From positions 70,215,422 to 70,279,421 of the forward strand of contig CP142456.1 of assembly GCA_038049695.1 (NCBI GenBank): a stretch of DNA of 64,000 nt. Reading direction: 5' to 3'. The stretch is from Cinnamomum chago (lineage: Eukaryota > Streptophyta > Magnoliopsida > Laurales > Lauraceae). A program made the translations under genes and the position numbers. Under the pieces are notes generated by a model, which did not search any database, was not told where the DNA came from, and saw only the letters and a program-made list of their open reading frames with translations. Of the stretch, positions 1 to 19,161 are shown one piece after another; positions within the stretch are counted from its first letter, which is position 1; the number at the start of each line of letters is the position of its first letter.

Positions 1-280
1 TGATGGGACAAAGACTAATGCTCTAATATATCTAATGGGAAATTCGATCTAATCCTAGGGTGCAAATAGACTGAGTTTAACAATTCATGCGCCTAAGCAG
101 TTTGTTAATCTTGATTCTAAATGGTTTGGTTTGTTTTGAGTCGTGGTTTCGTTAGGAATTATTTAGGGATGGATTAGGGGTGCCTTAAGGATCTATTTTA
201 GATGTGGAAGGTTCTGGAGTTTCAGGTTTTACTTCAAATGATGAAAAGATATCAAAATCAGTGAAACTGGGGTGTTGGAG

Positions 281-3200
281 GACCTGGGCGCACCTGTGGT
301 GGCGCCCAAGTACCGGGTCTTGTATGGTTTGGCAAGTGATGACGATATCGATGTTAATTTCGAAATTCGGGGAGTTTTGCTAAGCATAAGTTTATATTCT
401 GATGTTGTTTTAAATTTTGGGTTGGTTTATTTTAATAATCTTAAGTCAGGAACTCGAAACTCAACCAAAGTTCACAACTCGGATCTGACAGAGGACTTAG
501 GCTCACACATAAGTGGTTCTGTGCACTTAGGCGCACCAGCAGTGGCGCCCAAGTCAGAATTTGATATTCTTTGGTCGCTCGACCTTGATTCGAGGTTTCG
601 GATGGGTTTAAGTTAATTGAATTTTTAATTTCAGGGTTGTTGTTGGTTCGGTAAAGGGTTTTGAGATATTGATTTGGGTTAAGACTTGAAGTGAATTGGG
701 ATTCGGTGATCCCCGGGCTAGAGTGTGACTTGGGCGCACCTGTGGTGGCGCCTAAGTGCTTCTGGGTGACTTGGGCACCACCACAGTGTTTGGTTCGCAG
801 GTTTTGGTTATTTCCGGGATTGATTCACTTGGATTTAGAATTTCAGATGACCTATGTTAATAAATCTTGGATCCCGGGTTGGTTTCAGGTCTTTATTCTT
901 CAGATGTGATTGTAGTTAGAGTTCATGAGACGAAAAGCAACCAATACGTGTCTCGGGGTAGAACCAAGGAGGGTTGGGCACACCTGTATGGGTGCCTAGG
1001 TGTTTGGGGTGACTTGGGCGCACCTGTGGTGGGGCCCAAGTGTCTGCCTGTTGTGGGGCTACTAGTTCGTCCGATTCTAGGGTATTTCTAAGTCGGATTC
1101 GGGTATTCTAACTCATTCTTTGGTTGAGAGATGTCTTTATTCTTTGGATGTGAATTGCCTATGATTTTAATTAGGTTTTGACTAGGGTCTTATTAAGGGA
1201 TTGGTGATTAGGGTTAAAGGTTCAAATTGTGACTTTGTTAACTAAGGTTTTGAATTGAAGGTTTGTTGTTTCAATTTATTAATTGGGATTTTAATTGGAG
1301 CTTTGATTAATTAAGATTCGTTAATTAGGGTTTTGTTTATGGTCTTGTTAATTATGGATTGTTAATTAGGGGTTCTAGTTAAGGTATTTTATTAGGGTAG
1401 ATTAATTAGGGTTTAATTAATTGGAGTTTGGAAATTACGATTTAGGTCAGTGGTTTTAATTAAGATTGAATTAGTTGTTTTTTTAATTAAGGTTGGATTA
1501 GGTGTTTTGATTAAGTATTATTTTTTAAAGTGTACTAATTTGCTTAGGCGCAGATACAATAACCTAGGCTCATCTACTTACTATCTACTCTTTTTTGGGT
1601 GTTTCTATTTCTTTTAATCTTTTTTTTTTTTTTGGGTTCTCTTATCTAATTACTAAAGAGTAAGATGAGAAGAGAAGAGTTTTATGCTTTTATGATTTAT
1701 TTTTTTTTGGTATTTTATGCAATGTAACATAACCTAAAGTGTTGATGATTTGATCATAATTCGGAGTCTGGAAGTTCAGTAGTCAATTGAAATCATCACA
1801 AACATGGGACAACAAGTTAAATGGGACGCAAAATGCAGCAAACGCGGGCCGGAAATCAAGCCAGGGACTTGGGCGCACCTACAGGGGCGCCCAAGCGTTG
1901 TGATGTATTTGAAATTCTTAACGATATTTCAACTCGATTTCCGACACTTTGTGACTAAATGTAGAGTCCTAAAATGAATTATTGATATAAGAACCTTCGG
2001 ATTTGAATGTAATGACGCAAGGATCGAAGCTCAAGGGACGGATCCTTTTGACAGAGACTTGGGCGTCACTAGGGCGCACCCATAGTGACGCCCAAGTGTT
2101 GTCTTTTCTTTTTCTTTTTTTTACCTTTTCCTTTTGGTAATATATTTGGTATTCTTTCGATGCTTTTTGCACGATTCAGAATGCAAAATCACAGATCCGA
2201 AGGTCATGATACCAACTTATGTAAAGAGAAATCTAGATTTGAGAGACAAAATGTAAGCGAGATGACGACCGGGGTCAAAACCCCAACTTTGGACTTGGGC
2301 GCACCTATGTGTGCGCCCAAATACTTAGCTGCACTTTCTTATTCTTTTTTTTTTTCAATATTTCTCGCGTGATTTTGAACACAAAGTCACATATCCGAGG
2401 CTCTGATATCAACTAGTTTGAAGATGGATTCGTATTTGAGAAACGAAGTGCAGCAGAAACGAAAACCAGGGCTGAAACCTTACCCCCGAACTTGGGCGCA
2501 CCCACAGTGGCGCCCAAGTGCTTTGTTGCACTTTTCTTTCTCAAATTCGGATTTTTCCCAATGAAAACAATATAGATGCACGATCTATTCTAATCACAAG
2601 TTCAGGGTGATGAAAATGATGCAGATCTACAAACTACGACTGATCGTAAGCATGTTTCTAATGATCGATGAATACTAAATATCAGATCCACTGTAAAATA
2701 CTACTATAAATGCAGATTTACAATGTATGGATGATCCTAATCATGTTTCTAACTACTAATGATGCTGAATACTAATAAAAAAAACTAGATCTAGAAATAC
2801 CGGTTTGGGTTGCGTTTTTAAGTCTTAGATCGAAGCTTTTGCGCAAATCCATGGCTTTTGGAAATCTTCTCCATTGCTGATCTTGAAAACCAGAAGGCTC
2901 CTCTTCTTCTTTCTTCTATATCTAAAGCTTTTTCTCTGGTGGCTACTCTATCTTTCTCTCCCTTTATTTCTCTCTTTTTTTTTTCTATTTCTGGTAGCCT
3001 CCCCTTTGCAAATGGTATAGGAGATCGTTTTATAGGGTTTTTGGCGTGGAAGAGGGGTTAGAGTTGCTATGTGTACGAGTTTCTATAGGCTTCACACAAA
3101 CCAAGGAGAACTTAGGGTTTTTCTAGAGGGTGCGACCAAGTGGATTTTGGGACTTGGGCGCACACACAGGTGTGCCCATGTCATCTTTTGGGTCAAATGG

Positions 3201-3342
3201 GTTTATGGTTTAGTTTCGGTCTGTTTTTGGGCTGAGATCGAGTCGGAACTATGAAGAGTGGAGTGAGACACACCTAAATATGCACTTAAGTGCTTTTCTA
3301 GGGCAACCGAGGACTTGGGCGCACCTGTATGTGCGCCAGGTG
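281..3342. repeat. Dispersed array of about ten ~30-bp hairpin motifs (CTTGGGCGCACC..GGCGCCCAAG)
   Basis: An imperfect palindrome with arms CTTGGGCGC and GCGCCCAAG around a variable 8-14 nt centre recurs at about 281-311, 525-554, 727-757, 971-1001, 1011-1041, 1866-1896, 2056-2098 (longer arm, GTCACTA/TAGTGAC), 2292-2322, 2488-2520, 3151-3181 and 3312-3342. Spacing is irregular and the DNA between copies is unrelated, so this is not a simple tandem repeat. Several copies keep pairing by changes on both arms, for example GCGCAC facing GTGCGC at 2292. Function unknown. Confidence 0.85.
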
Positions 3343-3850
3343 TGTTTTTGGTGGGGTCGCTAGGGCAATCTTCCGAGGGCCATATCTTTTGATCCATTTG
3401 TCAGAATTGAACGTTCCACATATCGTCAGAAAGCTCTCGGAATGTAGAATCTGTTGGTCCATACATCCTAATGGTCATAGGTTAGGAAAAGTAAGGGATA
3501 CTTGGATCAATGATCCTACCCTCCTAATTCATGCCAATCCTATCGTACTTAGGCAAACTAAGTGTAATCTCCTAAGGAACAAACTGAGTGTGTTCTATGT
3601 TGTTTAGAAGGGGCTTGAATAGTATTGTAGTCCATTCCTTGTATGAGTAGTGAGTTGGACTCGAGATCTTGACGCGATTTGGATTTTCTTTCACGAATTT
3701 CTATGAATCATCGAACTAAGTCGAAAATCATCAACAAGCATCTTCATTGTCATTAATTAATCTGAATTATGCCATTAACCATTCAATTATGGGTGAAATG
3801 GGGGCACCGTTATATATGACAGGTGTTTAATGCTAGTAAAAGTCTAGGCA

Positions 3851-3944
3851 CCCCGACTGGGACCCCGGGCCCCCTGGGGTCCGTTGGATCCCAGCCTCCC
3901 CTGGGATCCAACGGCCCCCAGGGGAGCTCGGGCTCCCAGTCGGG
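3851..3944. repeat. GC-rich inverted repeat, ~43-bp arms, ~7-nt loop
   Basis: The left arm (about 3851-3893) starts CCCCGACTGGGACCCCGGG and ends CCGTTGGATCCCAG. The right arm (about 3901-3944) starts CTGGGATCCAACGG and ends GGGCTCCCAGTCGGG. The arms are about 90% complementary with a very short loop, so the transcript would fold into a stable stem. It lies about 60 bp inside the TGTAGACA terminus of the LTR-like fragment. Confidence 0.85.
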
Positions 3945-4008
3945 CTCCCCATCGTGGTGTGTAGCAGCACTCTTAATGCTATCGTAGGGGCCAAATGAGG
4001 TGTCTACA

Positions 4009-5486
4009 GGGGCATTATAAAAACTCTTAGGGGAGAATTCTTGAAGATCATCTAGCCATATTCAATAAATTAAATTTGAAAAAAAAAAGATATATAATGA
4101 TAGTAATAGAGATGTTTGTGGTAATTAATATAATAAAGGGGAGAAGATGAGAGGTAATATAATATATTATAGACTATATAGAAATATGGAATCTCAAATT
4201 TAAATGAAGTAGGTACCTCAAAATTTTTTAAGGCCCTTTAATCTTGTCTCTTGATGACTTGTTCTTTGGGCTCCCAAAAACTTCTTAGAAATGTGATTAG
4301 AGAGAGATTTGGATGCTTTGAGAGAGTTAGAGGTGTTGAGAGAGTGAGAGAGCTGGATGAGTAGTATTGAGTTTGGTGAGAAATGAGAATGGGAGACCCC
4401 ATTTATAGACATTTAAAAATTCAAAAAGACAAAAAAATGTTCCTAATATTGACTGTTTTATGGCCACGGGGACGGGGTAAAATGGTCAAAACATACAATA
4501 TGACTGTTTTATGACTGTGGGGGGGGGGGGGGGCAAACGATCATTTTACACACTCTGACGTGCCATGCATGCTGTGTCGTGCGTGCCACACGTGGGCGGC
4601 GATGCTGCATCCGTGCCGCTTGCTTGGAGCTCAGGCCCAGCACGACTCGTGCCTTCTGGCCGTCCTAGCGGATTGTGGTGTCAGGTCTGACAATGCCACG
4701 ACATGTTGACTGCCACGTCTGGGCGGCCCGGCCCATTGGACATCTCTATTTCAGCTTTTGTAGGCTTGAAAGGGATTTGTTCAAGTATAGGGCACCTTCA
4801 CATGTCACTTTGACTTGAATTCGACCAAATTCTATGTTTGGTCAAGATTGGATCTAATAGCCATTTCGAGGGTTAACTCCAAGAAGTTTTGGGGGGCTAT
4901 GAAAATGCTTGTGATTATTTTCCATGTCAGTAGGGATCTAATGTCGACCTGGAAGATAATTACTTTATGTATGAAACAAATAAATTAGTGGGCGTCTATG
5001 TTATGCAACATAAATACAAATGAGGTTGCAAATGCTCTAGTAATGTGTTTGTACTTTAACTCTTTTTTTTGTGCTTCTAATACATAAAAAAGAGAGGAGT
5101 GGGTTAAGGGCCCGTTTGGATTTCCGTAGAATATATTATTTACAAATTCAAATAATAACAGAAAGAAATAGTTCAGAATATAATAGCATAATATTATAGT
5201 ATTGCAGTACTGTTGTTGTTTGGCGGTTTTTTAAGAGTTCAACAGATTCTGAATGGGGTTGTTTAGCTATTGGTGCAGACTATACTATATTTTGAAATCA
5301 ATATGTGCCACAATTTTAGATCAAACAAACATTGATATATTACTTTATAAATTTAATAAACCTTCAAAAAATAAAAATAAATTTCTTCTTAAATAATATT
5401 ATTAATAATAAAATAATTAATAATAATAATAGTCATTAATGGAATTTCCAATTTTCTTTGTTTAATATATTCTATTTTCCAGAGAA
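4009..5486. other. Non-genic stretch with LTR-leader-like sequence and a poly-G run
   Basis: No gene is seen. Read on the minus strand, about 4200-4440 has a TATA-like TCTATAAATGGGG (near 4390-4405) followed by a pyrimidine-rich leader of TCTCTCAC and CTCTCTC units, a layout common in plant LTR promoter regions; a second LTR relic is possible but unproved. A run of about 16 G lies near 4518-4533, flanked by a direct repeat of TATGACTGTTTTATG. About 4550-4760 is GC-rich with short inverted repeats. From 5107 the sequence GGGCCCGTTTGGATTTCC resembles the end of a hAT-type MITE, without a recognised partner end. The rest is plain AT-rich DNA. Confidence 0.4.
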
Positions 5487-6044
5487 AGAATTTAGAGGAA
5501 TTTACGGGGGGAAACCCCATAGGACCCCATAATACCGGTGAGCACCTAATAGGACGTTGGACACGAGAAAGGTCCTTTTGTTGCGTTTTTGTCCTTTTTT
5601 TTGTCTTTTTACGATATGGTCAATATCGACCATTCTGCCATTTTCAGCAAATAGGACAATTACAAAGTGAGGAAAATCTGATTGACAGATTGGTCGATAT
5701 CGACCATCAGGGCTAAGTGGTGATGGTCGATATCGACCATTCTATCGTATTAAAAGCTAAAACAGTTACAGGTTGAAGGAAATTGGATGGGTGAATTGGT
5801 CGATATCGACCATCATGGCTAAGCTGTGATAGTCAATATCGACTATTATTTTTAGAATCCATTTGGTTACGCATTTTTTAATTATTCCCATTCGGAGGGG
5901 TTGGGAAGGCAACCCAGGACCTAAAATTGGTGTAGAGGACGCGATAGAGCTGCTTGGTGCAAAACCGGGCGGTGGGTTCAGAGACAGAGAACCGGCGAAA
6001 ATCCTCTTCCCTCTTCTTCTTCTTCTTCTCCATCAATCGAGAAA

Positions 6045-6157
6045 TGGAGAAAAGCAAGGAATCAAATCCTAAATCAATGGTTGTAGCTATTGCTGCTGAT
6101 GGCGTCCAGGACCCTTCTTCTACCGCTCCTTCACCTTCCATACAAACCCCATCTTGA
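6045..6157 (+). pseudogene. Possible captured first-exon fragment (37 codons), gene unknown
   Basis: Inside the Pack element a purine/pyrimidine-rich leader (about 5990-6044, CTCTTCCCTC-type) leads to ATG at 6045 and a 37-codon frame starting MEKSKESNPKSMVVAIAADG, Ser/Pro-rich at its end, with a stop at 6155-6157. The composition looks like a plant 5'-UTR plus a first exon, and the frame abuts the antisense PPR fragment directly. I recognise no domain. It could equally be a chance frame in captured UTR sequence. Confidence 0.3.
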
Positions 6158-6668
6158 GTAAATATCAATCAATGAATTAGTAACATTAATGCTCATTTCA
6201 ATATTGTTTATCTCACAGTAAGCATGAACCCACATCTCCAGATCAAGAGCACCAGCATTCCCGCACGCAGAAACCACATAAGCAATTGTCATTTCATCTG
6301 CATCTATGCCCATAGCCTGCATTTCCCTAAACAATTCAATCACATCCTTAAACAAACCCAACTGGCCATAACCTGCAATCATCGATGTCCAACAAACCAC
6401 ATTCCTGTTAGGCATCCCATCATACACCTTCCAAGCATCCTCCACCCGCCCACATTTCACATACATATCGATCAATGATGCACCCAAATACATATCCAAA
6501 ACAAACCCATTTCCAACAACAAAAGATGCATGAAGCCTTCTACCCAAATGGATGTCTCTGATCCTCGCACAGGCAGTCAAGACACTAACCGCAGTGACCT
6601 CATTTAGTGTCACCAAACCTTCCTCCTTCATCCGTCTGAAAAATTACTATTCCAAGAAATGACATCCT
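6131..6668 (-). pseudogene. Captured PPR gene fragment (PLS-class) inside the Pack element
   Basis: The minus-strand frame of about 165 residues is clearly a pentatricopeptide-repeat protein: GASLIDMYVKCGRVEDAWKV, then NRNVVCWTSMIAGYGQLGLF, then MTIAYVVSACGNAGALDLEM, the signature of long and short PLS repeats. Upstream of the frame, codons for DVISWNS followed shortly by RRMKEEGL show that part of one repeat has been deleted with loss of frame. Both ends are cut within repeats and there is no start, transit peptide or E/DYW domain, so it is a fragment and not a gene. It is not a recent copy of the PPR gene at 36980, since the residues differ widely. Confidence 0.82.
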
Positions 6669-6826
6669 GGTGGTGGTGGATCGGATGGTAGGAGTGGAGC
6701 AAATGGTCGATATCGACCATCCCGAAGAAAGAAAAAAAAAACAAATTGAGACCAATGTCCTAGTGGGTCCTCATCGATATTATGGGGTCCTATGAGGTTT
6801 TTCCCCGTAAATTCCTCGAGAATTTA

Positions 6827-8940
6827 TTAGAAAAATTAGAAAGAAATCCAAAGAAATAACATAGAAATGCCCAACTTAATCAGAAACAAGATCACTAAGA
6901 AATAGGATTTCTAAGAATTCTAAGAAATCCAATAAATAGGTAAATCAAAGTTAGGGTTCATCTCCAACTCCACCTCATATCTTTCACCCCTTACCTATGA
7001 CCACCATCTTTTTGTTGGAACCTATTTTACCCTTAATTTCTTGGAATTCAATTCCACTCAATGCAAAAAAAAAAAAAACATACCCATAAAAAAATTATAA
7101 GAATAAAAGTATGTGAAGAGACAGTAGATTGTGACAATGAAGATGAGCATGGCGATGGTTTCATTGATTGATTTTGACGACATCCAGAAGTTCCCTTCTT
7201 CACCATGGCTTGAGTGCTCACAATGAATTACAATAGACTAGATGGGAGATAATGAAAAACTTGTAAACGAGCTAAGCGATCAAGAAGATGTAGACAAAAA
7301 GTGAAAAAATGTCAGCAAAATAGAGTGATGGGCTATAGGAGAAAGGGGATGGATCAGATGTTTGGAATGGATCATGGATATGGCATCCCATAGAAAGCAA
7401 CAAAAGTTTGGTTTTAGATTCTTGGAAATGAGAAAGGAGAAGGTAATAGAAGATAGAGGGCGAGGGAGTCAGGGACGTGGAGATGGAATAGGGTGAGAGG
7501 AGAAGAAGGGTAAAAAAAGGAAAAGAAAGAGAAGATGAAGAGAATAAGCATGGAGAGAGCATCCTCAGGGAGAGTGTTACCTTACCAGCAAAGGAATGGG
7601 TATCAAAGGGCAAAGCGAGAAAAACTTTTTTTGTGTGTGTGTGTGAATGGTTCAATGGTGTTGCACCCATTGTTCAAATCATCGCCGATAATATCGGCTT
7701 ATACCGATCTGATATTGCTGTACAAATTGGTCGTGGTCTCATCTTGGCAAAAAGCTCCAAATTATCGAAATATATTGGTTGATGTTTTAAAACATTGGCC
7801 TTGATTGATATATCGGTTGATATTTTTAAAATATCAATCGATATGTACCGGTATAAGCCTATACCAGTCTGCTATCGGCTTGCAAATTGCTCAAAGTCTC
7901 ATCCTAGCAAAAAATCCACAAATTATTGGAATTTATCAGCCGATGTTTCAAAATATCAGCCTTGACTGATATATCGACTGATATTTTCAAAATAAAGGCC
8001 AACAATATTTAAATCTGTTTTTATCTCCCATTTTGTACTCATTTTTTTTCCTCCTTCCAAATATATTAGATTCTACCGTTTTTCTTCCCCAACACCTATT
8101 TCACTTTCAAGCCATTAAGAAGTTTTATTTTTCGTGAATTTCATTTAGAAAAATTATATACAACTCTACCAAGGTGAGTATTATGAGTTTTTTTTTTCCA
8201 ATTCTTTCTAAGGATTTATGTAGAAATAGCTTAGAAATGAAGATTGCATGCTCTCTTTTTTTTTTTTTTTTTATTGTGAATACATTTCATTCTCTTCTAT
8301 TTACACATTTTGAGGCTAGATCTACTAATTGGGGTTTTGAAAAATGTGATTTTTGTTGAAATCTTATCGATATTTGTAAAACGGTTATTGAAAATTGTTT
8401 TGAGTGTTTAAAATGCATGTAGCTTCTTAGTTTGGCACATGTCTATTAAATAATGAGTAAAAGCATTTTATTAAATATAAAGCTAATAGATAGCTAATAT
8501 GTCATAATTATGATTGCATTTCATAAAATTTGTGGCATTTCAACTTTTTTTTAGTATATACTTGTAAATAAATTTTATATAATTTCAAACGAGAAAATAA
8601 CATATGATGTTCAGACTCAGGGAGACCAATATTTTGGTTTATAGTTGTCACTAATGGAAAATTATTTTTTCCTACATTTTATAATATTTTAGATTTTTGA
8701 TTAAAAACTCGGACTCTTTTAAGATAAAAGAAATTTTACACTACAAAGACCGTGAGGCAAACCCCACCTGATACGATACCTTATCAGATTTTAGGAGTCA
8801 GCCAATAGCACAATCGATACTACGAATTTAAACCATGGCTCAACCTATAGGTGTAACCTCACCTGTGATCTTGATTTGGAACTCACCTCATGGCTCTAGC
8901 CGGAAATAACCCTTCTCATAGGGTCATTTGCGCAATTTCG
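6827..8940. other. Intergenic DNA with a degenerate ~160-bp tandem repeat
   Basis: No gene is supported. About 7680-7840 and 7841-7997 are two diverged direct repeats built on ATCGGCTTATACCGAT, GTCTCATCTTGGCAAAAA and GATATATCGGTTGATATTTT. A purine-rich block (7430-7560) gives a long antisense frame of low-complexity Ser/Leu/Phe residues that I reject as coding. The remainder is AT-rich and featureless up to the RPS15 promoter. Confidence 0.5.
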
Positions 8941-9086
8941 CATAAAATCGGTGTAAATAAATAGCCAGATCTCCTCAGTCTCAAAACCCTAGTTTCGGCC
9001 GCAATCGACCTACAGGTCTCGCCTCTCTCATCCAAGGAGCAGAGTTTCTAGGGTTTCCGTCCTGTTCATCATCTCGAGCCCTAGCC
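8941..9086 (+). promoter_or_regulatory. RPS15 promoter and 5'-UTR with TATA-like and telo-box motifs
   Basis: A TATA-like TAAATAAATA lies at about 8954-8963. A telo-box AAACCCTA follows at 8984-8991 and an inverted one, TAGGGTTT, at 9049-9056; the leader also has pyrimidine-rich GCCTCTCTCATCC. Telo-boxes near the start site are typical of plant ribosomal-protein genes and help coordinate their expression in dividing cells. Transcription probably starts near 8975-8990, judged by distance from the TATA-like motif. Confidence 0.6.
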
Positions 9087-16946
<7,860 letters not shown>

Positions 16947-17223
16947 AAAATGTTTTCATTTACCGGTTTATTTAGTATTTTATTCTATAGCTTGGAGACT
17001 CTCTGCAAGTTACATTTTGTAAGAGATTTTTGATTTGTTTTGACTTTAAATGCATGCTTGGTTATGGTTCGCAATTTAAGGGCATGTTATTTTAGAAACA
17101 GAATTAAGAAATGAAAAACCAAAGCAGCTGTTTGCTGTTGATAATCGCACTGAAAGATATCTTGTATCAGGCAACCCTACTTTTCAACAAGGATTTTGTT
17201 TCTTCATTCTTGTTTACGTTTTG

Positions 17224-17292
<69 letters not shown>

Positions 17293-18564
17293 CAAGGCTC
17301 TTGAGCTGAGCTTAGGAAAAAATTTCTTAAACTCATGCTTGTGGGGCCCAGCTTAGGGTTGCAATTTTTATTAAACAGGTCAAGGTTACAGCAACCAATC
17401 ACCTCACGAAAAATCTCTGGATAAGTCCTCTTGTATGCTAATTTCTTCCATTTTCCATCTCCAGACGCTCTTTAGCGGTCCGGTGATGATAGCATTTATT
17501 GTCTCCCCATAGTCCTGGGCAGGCAATGTGCTTCAGGACTTGAGTAAAGAGAATAAGTGGCTAACTTCTGCTTAACAGATTTTTTTATGTTTTGGGATGT
17601 AAATGGCCAAAAGAGCTCAGGGCTAGTTTGAGATTGGTCTGTCCGGTTTGTTCAGTCTAGTGAATTTCTTTTCCTTCCCTGGCAGAGCATAAAGCCTGGG
17701 CCCAGCATTTAGCTGACCTATTTCTTGTTGGTTTGGTCCATGGGCTTCTGTAAATCTTCTGGCACCCATTTACATAGCTGCATGGAGCTTGTCTGATGGT
17801 TTAAATCTTCTCTCAATCATGTGAGACTTGTCTTTGGATGAAACCAAAGGAGTCAAACCGAAATTTATTGTCCTGGTAGACTTTGGATCCTGCTCTTCAA
17901 TTTAATTTGTACAATGTGGGTAGTAGCACCATGCAAAATGGCTGAGCAAGGGTATCGTGAAAGTGATTCTTTAGTCTTCATTAATTGTGGAAGGAAAAGT
18001 TGAGGAAGAGCCAAAGTTCATAAATAGAACTTAAAATGTGAGGTCGGTTTGAACTGCACGCTTGAAAAAGATTGGCACAGCTTAAGGGATTCCACTTCTT
18101 TTGAGCTGTGATTGGAAGGGCCCCATGATCTTTATGGCTATCAATGGGCCTTGAGAGGCATCTCTTGTTTCGACGGCAAGACCCATATCCATGTTTAGAG
18201 TTTGAAAATCTTAACGGACTGGGTCTTAAGCACGATGGACTCTTATCAGGCCCGTTTGATTTTTAAATGTATCAGCATGAGAGAGTTTTAGGTGTAAACC
18301 ATGGAGCCCACTTGTCTTATCATATGATTATTGAAAGCCCTTCACGCACTGCTTGGGAATTTTCATGTACTTAAATTGATCCTGCGAAATTTGACATAGG
18401 TTATAAGATCTTTCATCTTTCAAACTTCTGAGCCTCTCATAATTGTTGTAAGTGAGGCTTTTAGTACGGCTTTTTAAATTAGGGGTATGGGTAGGCCCAG
18501 CCCATAAAAGCCCTCAAAACGAGGGCTTTTATTTTTGTCTATTTTGAAAAGCCCGCATCATTGG

Positions 18565-18862
18565 GGCTGTTTGGATAAATGAGTGGAGAATTTAACATGA
18601 GGAGTGAAGTGAAAGAGAAGTGAGATGAAGTTAAGGTAAAGTACTTCACTTCAGTAAGTTTGGATACTTGGTGTAGATCTATTTTTACTCAAGGAAAATG
18701 AAGTATTTAGGATTGAAGTGAAATGAAGTACATATTGCTGCTGTGAATACTATTTCATCTGTTGGCCAGACTCATCTAAGCATGGTAGAATTGAAATTTT
18801 AGACCGTTAGTGCTCATTTAACTTTACTCTAGTCTATTTTTTGCCAATCCAAACACACCCAC
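18565..18862. mobile_element. hAT-type MITE (GGGGCTGTTTGGATAAATGA ends)
   Basis: The left end GGGGCTGTTTGGATAAATGA is opposed by GCCAATCCAAACACACCCA at the right end (about 18842-18860). The interior is rich in GAAGTGAAGT and ACTTCACTTC. Related pieces occur at 20212-20445, 34060-34316, 58975-59185 and 60190-60372, so it is a multi-copy family in this genome. Confidence 0.6.
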
Positions 18863-19122
18863 TCGCTTTCTATTAAAACACGCATACACTAATACATATT
18901 ATATTATCTTATACACATACACGTTATAAACAATATATAAATAGCAATGCTTCTTTAGATTTTAAATGCAAGTGAGGCAGTTGTATTTTTCTTTTAAATG
19001 TTCAATTCCCACTTGGGGAAGATAATCTTTTTTTTTTTTTTTTTTCATTTTGAGAAAATTATTTTAAGAAAAAACTGGATTAGGGCCCAATCGTTTTAGG
19101 CCCTAGTTTGGTGAAGAGAGTC

Positions 19123-19161
<39 letters not shown>

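Larger units (their letters stand above)
1..4008 (-). mobile_element. Long LTR-like fragment of a Ty3/gypsy-type element (fossil, left end outside window)
   Basis: No coding domain is visible in these 4 kb. Read on the minus strand the segment begins TGTAGACACCTCATTTGG at 4008, the style of LTR start seen in several plant Ty3/gypsy lineages, and runs leftwards without a matching end inside the window. It contains AT-rich stretches built on TTAATTAGGG (1180-1500), C/T-rich leader-like DNA near 2880-3000, about ten copies of a hairpin motif and one large GC-rich inverted repeat. Very long LTRs are known in the Tat/Ogre group, which makes that group a guess only. No second LTR, primer site or pol domain is seen, so it may be a solo or partial LTR. 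Confidence 0.45.
5617..6719. repeat. Subterminal palindrome array TGGTCGATATCGACCA inside the Pack element
   Basis: The perfect 16-bp palindrome TGGTCGATATCGACCA is present at 5691-5706, 5724-5739, 5797-5812 and 6704-6719. Diverged copies lie at 5617-5632 and about 5829-5846. On the left side the palindromes sit in two diverged tandem units of about 107 bp (about 5625-5731 and 5732-5838). Subterminal motif clusters are the usual transposase-binding sites of hAT and CACTA elements, so that role is inferred here. Confidence 0.85.
5495..6818. mobile_element. Non-autonomous hAT-like Pack element carrying host gene fragments
   Basis: The element is bounded by inverted ends of about 66 bp: the left end (5495-5560) reads GAGGAATTTACGGGG then ATAGGACCCCATAAT, and the right end (6752-6818) is its diverged reverse complement. 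Immediately outside both ends lies the 8-bp duplication AGAATTTA (5487-5494 and 6819-6826), the length made by hAT transposases. The interior has no transposase. It has palindrome-bearing subterminal repeats, a 5'-UTR/first-exon-like piece on the plus strand and a PPR gene fragment on the minus strand. An 8-bp duplication with such long inverted ends is somewhat unusual for hAT; a Mutator-like element would give 9 bp. Confidence 0.78.

Noticed and set aside
272-1091. Open frames of 70-114 codons across the hairpin-rich region
   Set aside because: They merely read through the hairpin motif (DLGAPVVAPK repeats) and have no domain, start context or codon bias.
5878-6168. 96-codon minus-strand frame with a Lys-rich stretch
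   Set aside because: Complement of the pyrimidine-rich leader captured in the Pack element; no homology recognised.
7272-7670. 132-codon minus-strand frame rich in Ser, Leu and Phe
   Set aside because: It is the complement of a purine-rich tract; low complexity and no recognisable domain.
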